Assembly: GCA_948470475.1 (NCBI GenBank)
Contig: OX419339.1
Location: 13,196,863 to 13,260,862 of the forward strand
DNA: 64,000 nt
Reading direction: 5' to 3'
Origin: Galaxea fascicularis
Taxonomy: Eukaryota; Cnidaria; Anthozoa; Scleractinia; Euphylliidae
The translations under genes and the position numbers were made by a program. Positions 12,640-24,378 of the stretch are shown in pieces; positions within the stretch are counted from its first letter, which is position 1, and each line of letters begins with the position of its first letter. The notes under the pieces were generated by a model. The model searched no databases and was not told where the DNA came from. It worked only from the letters and a program-made list of their open reading frames with translations.

Positions 12640-14280
12640 AGTAAACCCTTTGTCTAAATTTGGTGAAGGAAAAGTGCAAAGATTCGCTCTGATGCATGCG
12701 TAAAACATGTGTTTACCGGTTAAAAGCTCAAAGTACAACTGCCAGAATTACATTTCCTACTTTTCTGTATGTTAATGAGACACACATCACTTCAGCTACG
12801 CTACGCAGATTCATCTGAAATGTCGGAGGGTTGTTGTTGAGTCTCGTCAGGGTATTCAGGCACTTAATTACCAGCCTCTCAAACTCATCAGCCATGGACT
12901 CTCTCCAGCCCAGTGGCTACCCGCATATCGTTACTGATGACTGTGTGTAAGTGCAAAGTGTTTGAAATGTATCACAGTCTTGATAATATGTGATATTCTG
13001 ACTCGATACATTCAGGCATTCAATGCAACAACGCGCGAAAACAATGGAGGCCTTTTGTGTGGCTTGGAGAAAAAGATGGACATGTCATGCATCACGACTG
13101 ATCAGTGCACAGACGTCGACTCTTTGGGTTCGCCGCGTCGGTGTACATATACCTCTGGTCTTCCCTGAGCTCTCCAATAACGACTCTTTATCGTTGTAGT
13201 TTATGACGACGTGCAGACATTCGTGAAAAATATCTGGAGTGTTTGTGGTCAAGAATCTCTTGGTTCGTCTTCCAAGGGCGAACGCAAACACGGATTATGC
13301 TTCTACACAATGGTTATCCTGTTTTAGAGTGTTCATGCGGTGCAAACAACAAGCTGTTAATCGGACGGTCCCTTAAATGTAAACCGAAGTAAGCGACGCA
13401 TACCAGAGGTAAAATGCGTCAGATCATTGTTTATTCAACCATGTAACTGACGAGTCGGACAGTTTCTAGGTCAGGAAAATGACAATTTAGTAGTTCTGCT
13501 CAATATTAAACTGAATCATCAGAGGAAAGTACTTGCAGAAACCCCATTAAAAATCCGGGGTTGGCAAGCTTCTCCATTTTTTCGCCATCGCCAATTTTGA
13601 GCTCAAAAGTGAAATATGTATACAGCAGTTGATACAAATCTCTGGCAGCCGACGTTCATGGAGCTTTATCAGTCGGCAAAGCAAGCTTCAAATACTTTTA
13701 AACGTCGTGAGGTAAATACATTAAAATCGCTGGGCTCCACAATATCATTATCCCAAAAAGAGGCTCACGTCTGGGATTAGGATCACTAGTTCCGATGAAG
13801 CTGCATACTGTTTACAGAAACCCCAAGGACTAGCTCAACAAACTGACTAAACTGAGTTTTCTACTTGAGGATGCATATATAGTCAGTGGTAGAATACCAA
13901 ACTAGATTGGTTTGAAACTGGCGGAATCTGGCTCTTCTCTTTGTTGATTACAATCATCTTCCTCATGATTGGTCTACAAAGAGTCTACGAAAGGACATTG
14001 TTCACAGTTCAGGGTGCTCCTCTGATGGTCATGAGTTAATCCTTCCGTAAGTCTTCATGAGTCTTAAACCTACTGATTGCAGCTCTCTGTGGACAAGCTA
14101 AGGGGGCACTTGGTACGCTTCGCATGAACATTCAAGGTAAAACAAATCGATTTTACAGTGTTTCATTTTTCATTCGAAACCGCCTACGGCATATTCTTAG
14201 TCAAATCGGAATTTGTCTCCTCTGTCCTGTTCACCCGAGTATCATTATAGTGTTCTCCAGTTAACTAGTCGTGAATAGCA
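12640..14280 (+). repeat. Copy B of a diverged triplicated unit
   Basis: Shares ordered blocks with copies A and C, including ACATGTG-TTAAAAGCTCAAAGTACAACTG near 12.7 kb, a TGTCGGAGGGTTG block near 12.82 kb, GTAAGTGCAAA near 12.95 kb, and ACATTCAAGGTAAAAC near 14.13 kb. The distance between the AAAGCTCAAAGTR and CAAGGTAAAAC landmarks is about 1.4 kb here, against about 1.03 kb in A and 1.25 kb in C. Confidence 0.6.
12962..13168 (+). CDS. Possible small secreted Cys-containing peptide ORF (68 aa)
   Basis: The ORF begins MKCITVLIICDILTRYIQA, which resembles a signal peptide, and then has four cysteines over about 40 residues. It lies inside copy B of the three-fold duplicated unit, where the sequence in copy C (15780-16028) is related but encodes a different, lengthened reading. 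No homologue is recognised. It could be a real short gene or a chance ORF in a decayed duplicate; the lack of protein conservation between copies argues for chance. Confidence 0.2.
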   Translation: MKCITVLIICDILTRYIQAFNATTRENNGGLLCGLEKKMDMSCITTDQCTDVDSLGSPRRCTYTSGLP

Positions 14281-15229
14281 AACTTAATCCCTATAGCTAA
14301 CTTGTTTTCCTTGTTTCGTGAACTGAAGAGCAATCAGGCCCCTTTCAGGATCACACTTTATATGGGCGATCCAAGCCGCCATAACGTGTCAGACAAGTAA
14401 CTTCATTTGCCGATTTGAAGCGTTGGCAGTGCTATAGTTGTAAACAACTACCTAGAATATTAACATATAAGTTGAATTGTCCTACACGCGTTTGAGACAC
14501 CTTCCTTGAACTTTCAAGCAAACTACTGAATTTACCGTTCCTCATGGGCAATTTTCAAGAAATTTGTGACACACGGAATAGCAGTGGAAAAATAAAAAAA
14601 TAACCCAAAAGAAATTAAGGCACGCTGCCTTTCCTTAATTTCTGGCTACTGAGTTGTAACTTTGTCGGTCATTTTTCTTTCTCGAGGTAAAGTTTACGCT
14701 ATAAACAACTAATTTATGTAGGCAGTGGATTACAACCCTTGGTGAAAACTGAAGCCCTGACAAAACGCGACAGTCGATAACAGAAAACAATGATTAAACT
14801 TGTAAAAGTTAGAAACCTTTACTTTGCTTATTTTTGATTTTTCAATCGTTGTTGGTGAGTGGAAAACCAAAATTCTACGCATCACCGAACAATTGTCTGT
14901 CAAGAAAATGAATTAAAATTGGCTCAGTTAAGGACAACAACTCAATTTATTTTTATTTCTAAATCGTGATCTTGTGGATGACTCAGTAATTACGAACTAC
15001 AGTTTGAAATGCGTAAATTAGCTTGCCTTATACCAAAAAACGCAGTTTTTCGCCAAAGGTCACATCTGAAATTACATTTACTGTATAAAACTTGCAGTTA
15101 ATCGACTTGTGAGAGATGCGGAAAGAAAAGAAACCGACTTAGGTGTGTTCCCTTTTTCATTTTACATAAACACAAGGTATAGGTTACCAAAAACTATGCA
15201 CATTAAGCCTGGTCGCCTTTAGAGGGCTA

Positions 15230-16870
15230 GAAATTCACAAACGAAATGCGCTTCCGCTATCGTGACCAGTTTCGCCCCCACGATATGAGTTGCACCCAGC
15301 TGCAGGTGACCTTAGCTTGTTTAAAATGATACAGAAGATACAGAGCGCAGAGTTGGCTAAAACGATGTTCGCTGTATGTCCTTGCAATTTATCTTTTTTA
15401 TGTTATATTTTTTTGTTGTTGCTGCAAAGTTGTTTCCTTTCAAGTCCTTTTTGGCTTAATACTGAGTGAAGATGTGTACAGCGATTCTTAGGAACATGCG
15501 GAAAACATGTGCCTACGGCTGAAAAGCTCAAAGTGCATTATTCTCCCAATTGTCTTTAAGCTACCGACGCTGTTATCTTCGCATACATTACTGAGACAAG
15601 CCTTGTTTTTCACCTCGCCATGCTGTCAAGGCCAAAACGACGGAGAGTGAAACGGTAGCTGTTGGTAGGCTCTGATCATTTTTAAACCAGATTAATCCGT
15701 GGTTATGCTCTCCAACTTATGTTGCTCTCTGACATTACGTAATTGATGGGATTATGCGTAAGTACAAAATGAGTCCGTCTTGAGAAAAAAAAACATGCCT
15801 TCAAAAGAACACTTAAAACTAGGAAGCTTAGAACGAGGCAAACTTGTCTTGTGTGGCATGAAGAACAAAGGCGAAGAAGAGACGTACTTTCATTGCGTTC
15901 TGTTATCTAACGTCGCCTCTATAGGTTCGTTGCGTGGGAAGGATGGCTGGTCCTCTTTCAGTTTGCTGTCATTTACCTGTAGACAAATTAACAACACATC
16001 AACACGCAATGTTTCAAGTGTTTGTTGACAAGTACCTCTTGATCTGTCTGAAGATCAATGAAGAGGAATTATGCGTCGTTAAGAGGCTTACCTTGTTTCG
16101 GAGTCTTCAGCAAGAAAGACCGGCTCTTACAAGGATTGGACCGTTTTCGAAGTGAAATCCGCATTACCAAGCAAACCTTCCTTAATTGTTTGTTCAGTGT
16201 CGTCTCGGGCGAGTGATTTTGCATTGAATCAAAACTGGCCATGGAGCAAATGGACGAGTGAACGGAGAAAAAATAACAATACATACTGGATAGTCCGCGT
16301 TCTAGAAGTAGATAATTTCAGGGACAAAAATGGCGCAATTACTAACTCAGCAACTATTCTCAAGAACACAAGAAGACGCAAACAATTTGGAGCTAAGAAG
16401 CATGGTTATCACTGAAAAACGAATACAACCGACATCTCTGTCTTTGTTGAAGTTACATAACATAACGCCTTTCCTAAACCACACAAGGACGCGAACTAAT
16501 AAAGTGATCTCTAGTGAAACGACAGACTTTGACTGACAAAACGGACTTTTGTGTAGGAATATAAGACTTCCTTTTACTGAACATCTCTTGAATCAACTCC
16601 TGTATGACTTATTTAGCTAAATAATTTTCATTGAACTCTGAATCACATTGTGAGTTTTCCTCCACAGTTCATGTGTGATCCATGCCAACGCCCTTAAATC
16701 TTGACCTTCATCTGGATACTTCAGTGTTGCAAAGTCAAAGCGATGCTTAGTGGACTTCACATGATGCTTCAAGGTAAAACGCCTTGATTTTCATTTTATT
16801 CTGCTTTTAAGGAATACTCGCGCCTAGCATGGATATTCCTCTGACTAAACTGATTAGATTAACGTTGTCT
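15230..16870 (+). repeat. Copy C of a diverged triplicated unit
   Basis: Blocks match A and B: CGTGACCAGTTTCGCC near 15.27 kb, ACATGCGGAAAACATGTG and AAAAGCTCAAAGTGCA near 15.5 kb, GTAAGTACAAAATG near 15.76 kb, CTTCAAGGTAAAACG near 16.77 kb. A related short block (CTGGTACACTTCG, then a GTAAGAA donor-like site) recurs at 16.94-16.99 kb. Confidence 0.6.
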
Positions 16871-16989
16871 CTATACAACGTTTGATTTCGAATTTTTTCT
16901 TTAGTGTTTCCAGTGCTCAGGCATCGCAACTTTACAGGGTCTCTGTAAAAACTGCTGGTACACTTCGTGGTTTAGCTGTCCACGTAAGA

Positions 16990-18520
16990 AATGCCAAACG
17001 TAAATGGTCTTTGTTTCAATGCGCTTCAGTAGTTCATTTCTGTCGTGATGTCAAAAAGCGGTAACTCGAGAAAAAGGGAAGTGATTCAAATGATTTGGAG
17101 AGCAAGTCACCTGTGTTCTAAAATATCAAAAAGAGAATGTGGGGGACATGAAGTCCTAAACGGAGACACAGCACTGAATGACAATGAAAAATGTAAGGAC
17201 AAGGAAAAATAGGTGTTACAAAGTTGTTCCCTGAAGTACGCCAGTTGAGTGATAACCTGTCTTGAGTCTTATACGCTTTCATCGATTGAGTTTACCTTCA
17301 CTGACAGAGCAATGCGCTCCTTACTAACTCGTACCATTCTTCTCTCAGTTTTTCTCGTTTTCTTTTTCCCTTCTTTTCTTCATCTTCTTTATTCACCTTC
17401 CACTTTTCTTCTTCTTTTCTCTTCTTTTTATTTTCACTTTGATTATTTTTTTCGTTTATAATAAATAGAAATTCCAGTTGGATAATATACAAGAGCTAAT
17501 CTGTAGTTAGTCACGTAACTCCCTCTTTTGTTTGAAGGTGATAGGAAACTACCATAGCCTAACTGCCCTAAAACGACCCTTATTTTACCAGATGTTGTAA
17601 GAACAGGGATACCGAGTTGATTGCCATTACTAATACCCCTATCGTGAATGTTGAGGGCTTAATTTCAATGTATCGCTTGAATGGGCTGGTGTGCAGCTAT
17701 TTGCGATACTGAGTGCTGTACAGAAGATGCTCTTCCATAGTAAGCCACTTTAGTTCATGTAAGGCCAGGTTATGCCAGAAAAAAATTTATCGTGATACAC
17801 AAACACGTTTGTGCGGCTTCGGCGATGGGGCCATCATTGTCTTTCCCATGGCCTCTCCCTTTCCCGTCTCTCGCTGGGAGAGAGACTCTGGGGACGATGT
17901 TTTTGATAAGTCAAGAAACAAATTATCTTTGTCTAATCTATGTGCAACCTTTAAAACTAACACAAGTTTAATAAACTATGCTTCGGTACAGTTTAGCCAT
18001 GCATCAGGAAACGAGGTTACTGCGGGACTGTGCAATAATTAGAGGCGGGGAGGGGGACATAGGAGAAAATGACAACAAGCAAGAGGGGGATTGGATGTAA
18101 AATTTAATACATACAGGAGGGCGCCATTACTTTTTCATACCTTTTGCAAACTGGAAAAGTAGTGGAAGAGTTATTAGAGTTCAAATTTAAATACTAACAA
18201 TGGAATAAAACTGACAAATTTATTAATTCTAATGTATTTTGATCTATGAACTGTTGTTTTCTTGTCTGTCATGCAGTAGGAAAGGAACGCCTCTGTTACA
18301 TATGTTAAAACAGTGCTACTTTATTCCTGGGGGTTTAGTCTTAATATTATCATTATGTGAGGAGGGGGTTGAAATTAATTTTTGCTTAATGAGAGGGGGG
18401 TATGACTTAGTTTTAGGGCATATTTCACCCATTTCCCAGCCCCCCTCCCCCTCCAGGTTATAATCGCACAGTTCCTAACATGAACATCACATGCTAAATG
18501 AGAGACCATAGTAATGCCCA
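16990..18520. other. No recognised gene; pyrimidine-rich patch
   Basis: A TTCTTTTCTTC-rich stretch lies at about 17330-17460 and short G-rich runs at 18.03-18.45 kb. No credible coding sequence. Confidence 0.5.
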
Positions 18521-18529
18521 TGTCTTTGG

Positions 18530-19105
18530 CTGACCAATTCCTCTCCTTTCTCTTCTGTCGCTTTCATCTCTCCTCTCCTCTCCTCTCCTCTCTTTATCTT
18601 TTCTTTGCCTCTTCTCTTCTCATCCCTTCCTTCTCTTTTCGTCATTTTTCTTCCCACTTTTCCCTTTTCCATTTCTTTCCTTTTCTTCACTTCTGCCAGT
18701 CATTTCGTTCCCTCCATTCAATTGTGTTTTCTTCTTTTGTATTACTTCTCTTCCATTCCCCTCTCTTTTCTCTTATTCTTTCCTTCTCTTTTCTCTGCTC
18801 TTTTCTTCTCCTGCTTCCTTCCTTTTTCCCCTCTACCTATTGTTTTGTCCTGTTCACTTCTCTTCTCTTCTTTTCTCCACGCCTCTCTTCACTTCTGTCA
18901 CTCCTCTTCCTTTGTTGTCTATTCAGTTCTCCTCTATTTTATCCCCGTCTCTCCTGTCCTCTTCTCTTCGTTTCCTTTCTCCTTCCTACTCCTCTTTTCT
19001 GTTCCCTTCCCTTCTCTTCTTTTCATTTCTCGTCTGTTCTCTGCCCCCTTTCCCTTTTCTCTCCTCTTCTGTTCGTTTCTCTTCTGTTTCGCTCGTCTTA
19101 TAATC
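18530..19105 (+). repeat. Polypyrimidine (TTCTC)-rich low-complexity tract
   Basis: About 570 bp of almost uninterrupted C/T on the + strand, made of scrambled CTTTTC/CTCTTC units. Long overlapping ORFs in several frames here are artefacts of the composition. Confidence 0.9.
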
Positions 19106-19514
19106 AAAGTCAAAACTACTTAGCTAACATGTAATAAACTAGCTTGCAGGTTTAGTTTCTGAAGAAACTGCGGTGATAGGATTTCAAGTTCATCAGTCAA
19201 CTGCGTCCAAGAGTTAAACAGTCAAGACTGCACTGCGTTTCGAGCGTTAGCCATTTTGATGCTAGGCCTGTACAGATGATTCCAGTAAATGAGTCGATGC
19301 TCCAAAACGCGATCAAAATGTTGCTCAAAAGTTGCTTGCCAAAGCGAACTATTTTATCCTGCATAACATCATGCTTAAAACAACGTGTAGAAATTCTTTG
19401 ATATCACCTGGTCCTATCATTTCTTTCCACTTCTGCCATGAGTGAACTAACTTAATGAAATAGCAATATGGCGGATTGGCGAATCCAGCTCTCATTGAAT
19501 AACCGCTGGAAATT

Positions 19515-19883
19515 TGGTGATACGATACGATATTCTTTATTTAATAGGTAAAGACATGTTAACTCAATAATAGAGTTTTCTAACACATGGCCCTCTAGGC
19601 CAGCACTAAGGGTGGTCACAGCCAGAGTTTGTTATGTCCCTAGTGGTACTCCTTTTTTACGTTCCACAGAATGAATTTGTGAAGAGTTGTGAGACGGGAC
19701 CTCTGGTTTATCGTCCTTATCCGAGAAATCTAGAAAGTCTAACCATTTGCAGATGTCATTGTAAAGAAGGAAGTACCTTCTCCTCAGTTATTTAAAGACC
19801 CTGAGTGTTGGTCCGGCCGGGACTTTGAACCCACGACCTCCCGCACGGTAGTCCGGAGCTCTACCAACTGAGCCAGCTGGTCA
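19515..19883 (-). mobile_element. tRNA-derived SINE, about 370 bp
   Basis: The head (19811-19883, - strand) has an A-box region AGCTGGCTCAGTTGGTAGAGC and a B box GGGTTCAAAGTCC. The body runs toward lower coordinates and ends in a short tandem tail, ATCGTATCGTATCA (about 19518-19532), as expected for a SINE mobilised by a LINE. Ends are approximate. Confidence 0.65.
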
Positions 19884-20118
19884 GCGGTTTTTGTGCCTTG
19901 TGAGCGATAAATAACTGGTGACGTATTCGTGGACGCACATCAATTCATACTGTCTTAAGACGTCAACAGCATTTTTAGTATGAAGCAAAACAACTGCAAA
20001 ATTTTAGTTCATATGTGTGTATATACCTCAGACTGCTCATTTGTTGCTCAAAAGTTGCTCTGGGTGACAAAAATTGGTAAAAGTTGCTTGCAGCACACAA
20101 AGTTGCTCAAAACTCTAA

Positions 20119-20349
20119 AGCCCGGTCCCCACTTGCGACGCAAGCATAAGCATAAGCACAAGCAAACGACGCTTATGCTTATGCCAACCATGTCCTCACT
20201 GGAAATAACAGCGACATAAGCGTAAGCATAAGCATAAGAAGAACGTGAAGGTTTGAAATTCTCATGCTTACGCTTATGCTTATGTCACGGCCATAGTGCA
20301 TTAGCTTATGTTTATGCTTATGCTTGCGACGCTAAGCTGCGAGCAGTGG
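20119..20349. mobile_element. Inverted-repeat element rich in GCATAA repeats
   Basis: Begins AGCCCGGTCCCCACTTGCGA and contains AAGCATAAGCATAAGC runs that recur inverted (CTTATGCTTATG) four times, giving several possible hairpins. The right end (TGCTTATGCTTGCGACG) mirrors the left start but its outer edge is eroded. Confidence 0.65.
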
Positions 20350-22199
20350 TTCTTTTGTCATCAGACCACTGGTGCGGACAGACGTAAAGATTGCCGTGGA
20401 ACTGATTGGAGAAAGCAACGCTGTTCGCTAGATCCAATGCACGGACAGAACTTAAGAAAAAAATACTTTTGTCAGTCGAGGCTGACCCACTAGAAACATC
20501 ACCTGTTGAATGTCTTCTAAATCGGTGGCGAATTTACACCATCAACTCAGTTGATCAGTGATACTTAGAGTTCAGTTAGCATATATGCATAGAGTTTGAC
20601 CGAAACAGTACTTTGTACTGACGGAGGTTTTGAATCAGTGGACCGAGGTTCTTTGTAAATTAATCGCACTTTTCAGTAGGAGGAATGTGAATTGGCTTTA
20701 TAAATGTATCACTGAAAAGTACAAAAACGGATAATACTCCACTGACATTGCCAAGAGATCAATTCCCGTTAAAAAGTGTGAAGCAAAGTCCACATGATCT
20801 TTAAATAACGTCCTTGACTAATGTGCGCGTGCCGTCTAATTGCCGTTTGTGAATTGAAAGCCTTGTGGTCGGATTATGTAAGAGACTGTGTCAGTTATTG
20901 TTGTGAGAGCACACGTTCCACTTTGTTTATTTTGCTATCGGGCGGGAGTATGACAAAGAACATTCACCTTTTGATTCAAGTATTGATTTTGCAAAACTGA
21001 TTTACACTGTCCAACTTGAGAGGCAGCTTTGTTCAGAATATTCCTTTCAAAAAATAAAAACCATTGCTTCGTTCAGAGAGGTGTCTGAAGACAAGTTATT
21101 TTTATTCAGACATCGTGACAAAAAGGAAAAGTGGAATTTGACCGAGATGTCAGACACACCTGTTTTAGAGAGGTGCCTGTTTTAGTTAGAGTTGCGTCCG
21201 CTGATTTATTTTACTGTGGAGTGGTTTTCAATTAGTAGTTTCACTATCTTTTAATCGGTTTCATTGGAAAAAATAAAGCCACGTCTTCAACTTGATGTGG
21301 CTTTAATCAGTCGAAAAACGTTCTCTTTTACAACGTTTGCAACTGTTACAAGAGTGCGAACTTTAACACGTTTATTGAAATGCTACGGATAATTCGAACG
21401 TGACTCGGAAGTTAATTCTTTAATGGAACATTTGCGTGTTTTGAGCTGGCAAGGGAAAAACGCACGCGAGGTTCTCATGCAAAGGGATAGAATCGATCAT
21501 TCGTTCTCGTGTTTTTTGCGGGTGAGCCCCTCGCGTGATTTCGGCAGTTCCGCACCGTAACACACAACAACGGTGCTGGCGGAGTCAGATTACAACAAGC
21601 AGCCTCAGATCCCAACCAAAGAACTAGAAACAACGATTTCATAATTTTTGCTACTTTAATCATGATGTTGAAGCGAACCTTCTGGGGATGTTAACATCTC
21701 AGTGTATTTAACACTGTTTAAAGCGTTCCTGTTACAACTAAGGATTATCTTGATTGATGTTATCTTCCGAAAGGTCTCGACATTAATGGCTTTGTCAATT
21801 GTGACAATTTCCTACTTTCTCAGTTTGTTTCCACTAATTTGAGAATCTAACAAAAAGTCGCACTACATATGCAAAAAAATTAACGGAAAACTTAACCGTC
21901 AACTTTTGATAAATATTTTTGTGCATATGGACAAAGTAGAGGATGCTGATTTAATACGATTAACATTGACACGATTTCCGTGGCGTTCATGGAAATCAAG
22001 ATCATACCCAGACAGGCCAGACCTACAATGCTTCAATTGAACTTCCGTTTGTTTTTGTCTATCAGTTCATAAAATTAGGATCATAGTATGTTCTTTTAGC
22101 TATGTTTTTCCTTTTTAATTGTTTGTTATCGGAAACCGAGACCATTTATCAAGAAACCAACCTTTTCAGGACCAAACTGGAATCCAATATTGTCTGTGT

Positions 22200-22312
22200 G
22201 CTATGAAAGCAGCCTGTGTGGCTGGAGGGGGAGCGGAGGGGAAATTCGAGCGCACGCCCTTCGCGCCTTCGCGCGCCCAAATTCCCCCTGCCTGCCAACC
22301 ATGCTGCTCTGA
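22200..22312. repeat. GC-rich hairpin repeat
   Basis: GGAGGGGGAGCGGAGGGGAAATTC on the left is complementary to AAATTCCCCCTGCCTGCC on the right, around a CGCGCC-rich centre. This looks like a dispersed genomic repeat, not a gene. Confidence 0.5.
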
Positions 22313-23765
22313 GGGCTGATGTCACAACCTGTCACACTAGATACCCCTGGGGACAATAAATCGGTTTCTGGAACAAAATCAACCCCTCCCCGAGCTTATG
22401 GAGACACTCAACCATCTTTACATGCTGTTTAGACAATCGGACTAGCAAATAGATCCATCACATGTTTCCATGTTTCCATTCCACAGTTTCTTTAGAAACT
22501 ATCCCCTTCAGCAAAAAGACTTGTTCGTTTGTTTTAGCGAGAATGACAGATCTCGATGCGATTTTTGTCATCAACGGGTAAGAACGTCATCAAGACAAGT
22601 GTCCCTTGCTAAGTGACTCTTATTTTTGTATTTTTTCTTGCTCGTGTCAAATTGGAAGCGCGCCCGAGTCCAAAGGTTTGAGCGGATTTTGATGTGTTGT
22701 TGCGTTTAAGTCGTGAATTCGTTCTTTATCTACTGACTGAAGTGATTTTACTGTCCATTGAAGTACTAGAATAAAAAAAAAACAGGTCTCGTGATTCTGC
22801 AAGAGTTTTTCTATCCGTCAACAGTTATGGGCGTAGTACTTCGCTATGGTAACTAGAGAACGATTCTTCTTGAAGACTAGTTAGGGTGAATTACACACAA
22901 ACATACCATAACATGCCGCGTTTGTCCGTTTGATAATGTGTCGCACGAGCACATGTGCTTATTGGCTTCTTTTACATAATTTAGTAAATGGCACGCGTGG
23001 CACTGAAATAAGCAAAACTGCTGACCTTGCAGCTTTGTCCATTGTGTTTTTCCTTCTTTGTCCGTTGCCCTTGCACAAATCTTTGAAGTGACATATCAGG
23101 CAATTTTAACTTATTTGTATCTAAACACTTATATTTGAAAATCCTGTCGATCGAGTTTGTAAGTTCAACAATAACAAAAGAAAAGAAAACAAAGAATCTA
23201 ATTTGCCTCATACGAACGTAATAACGACATTGAATAACTTCAGTTTAACCCAGTGCTTACAATAGGTACTTCAATGGGAACAACGATGAACATTTCGATT
23301 TTGCGAGTCGTAACAAGTCTAAAAATAGCTCTGACTTGAGAGTCTGGAACCAGTTAGTCGACGTTCGCCCTTCACAATTTGCTTTCTTCTGCAAAACGTT
23401 CGCGCCGACAAAGAGTTAAATTAACTGAGTGATTAGGGCAGTGACCTGACTTTCGATGAAAAGTCTGCATTAGGGACCAACTTTCTTTTTTTAAGGCGGT
23501 GTAAAAAAAATAGTTTGTACAATATCAGGTTCATTTCTCGAAGTGCGGCTTCAAACAGCTCCTGTCTCAAGTGATCATTGCAATAATTACAAGGTGCTAA
23601 GAAGTTTCAAAATCGTCATTTCAGTTCTCATCTAAAGAAAATAGTTATTTTCTTCAAGCGACGTTCACAAATGACATTCGTTGGAGTCCCGATCTTTTGT
23701 TCTACCGTTTATTAGAATTTATTATTATTTTATAAAGGAAGGACGTGAAGTTGAAAAATGAATAA

Positions 23766-23768
<3 letters not shown>

Positions 23769-23796
<28 letters not shown>
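23769..23796. repeat. (TA)14 microsatellite
   Basis: Uninterrupted TA dinucleotides. Confidence 0.95.
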
Positions 23797-24283
23797 GGCT
23801 AACTAGAATTTGTTTCATAAATGAAATAGAAAAAAAGGTGGAATTTGGCCCATTCTATGAAACAACTTTTTTTTCCATCAAAAAGTAATAAAGACCTCGA
23901 GTGACCTTCACTTATTTTGATTACAGGGGGATTTGTTGATGACGTAACGAGTACCCCTCGGGACTACGGTATCCGTAGTCGGAGCACAAACTAGGCAAGT
24001 CCAAAGGCGATTACATCATACAAGAAGAATAATTTTGTCCCTCGCAAATAGATGCGAGTTGCTGTTATTTCTAAACAGTTTTTAATTTTATTGTTGTTTT
24101 TCCTTTGTTCAAAACCGGCGGACGTGACAACTTCTACGTCAGGTAGATCTCGTGCCTCGCTGTCAGGTCACATGACTTGTACCACCTCCCATTATTCCCC
24201 TCTCGAAAATACGGCAGCGTCTCTTGCGTGGCAGCCATGACTGACGAAATCTTTACCGAGCTCAACTGGGGACTCCTCGAGTT

Positions 24284-24310
24284 CAAAGTACAACTTGGTC
24301 GGCTATAAAT
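24284..24310 (+). promoter_or_regulatory. HNF4 core promoter: TATA box with adjacent HNF4-like half-site
   Basis: A TATAAAT box lies at 24304-24310, about 69 bp before the HNF4 start codon. Twelve bases upstream of it, CAAAGTACA at 24284-24292 differs by one base from the HNF4-specific motif CAAAGTCCA known from vertebrates. This would allow autoregulation, but the same CAAAGTAC string also occurs in unrelated repeat copies near 3.56 and 12.73 kb, so chance is possible. TSS use is inferred. Confidence 0.4.
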
Positions 24311-24378
24311 ATAACGTAGAGGGTTCCGTTTCGGGACACAGTCTTTTCCGGTGAAACAGACCATTTCTGCAGCCGTCA

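Larger units (their letters stand above)
20350..24280. other. Upstream region of HNF4, no other gene seen
   Basis: Contains a GC-rich repeat at about 22200-22312 and a (TA)14 microsatellite at 23769-23796. No coding family was recognised. Distal HNF4 enhancers could lie here, but none can be called from sequence. Confidence 0.5.

Noticed and set aside
15780..16415. Overlapping 70-87 aa ORFs in copy C as a gene
   Set aside because: Frames are not conserved in copies A and B, and no motif is recognisable.
18514..19134. Long Ser/Phe/Leu-rich ORFs (up to 206 aa) in several + frames
   Set aside because: They are produced by the C/T-only composition of the tract, overlap each other in different frames and resemble no protein.
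24237..24310. ATG at 24237 as the HNF4 start
   Set aside because: Its frame stops at 24309-24311 and it lies upstream of the TATA box; the ATG at 24379 joins in frame to the DNA-binding exon.
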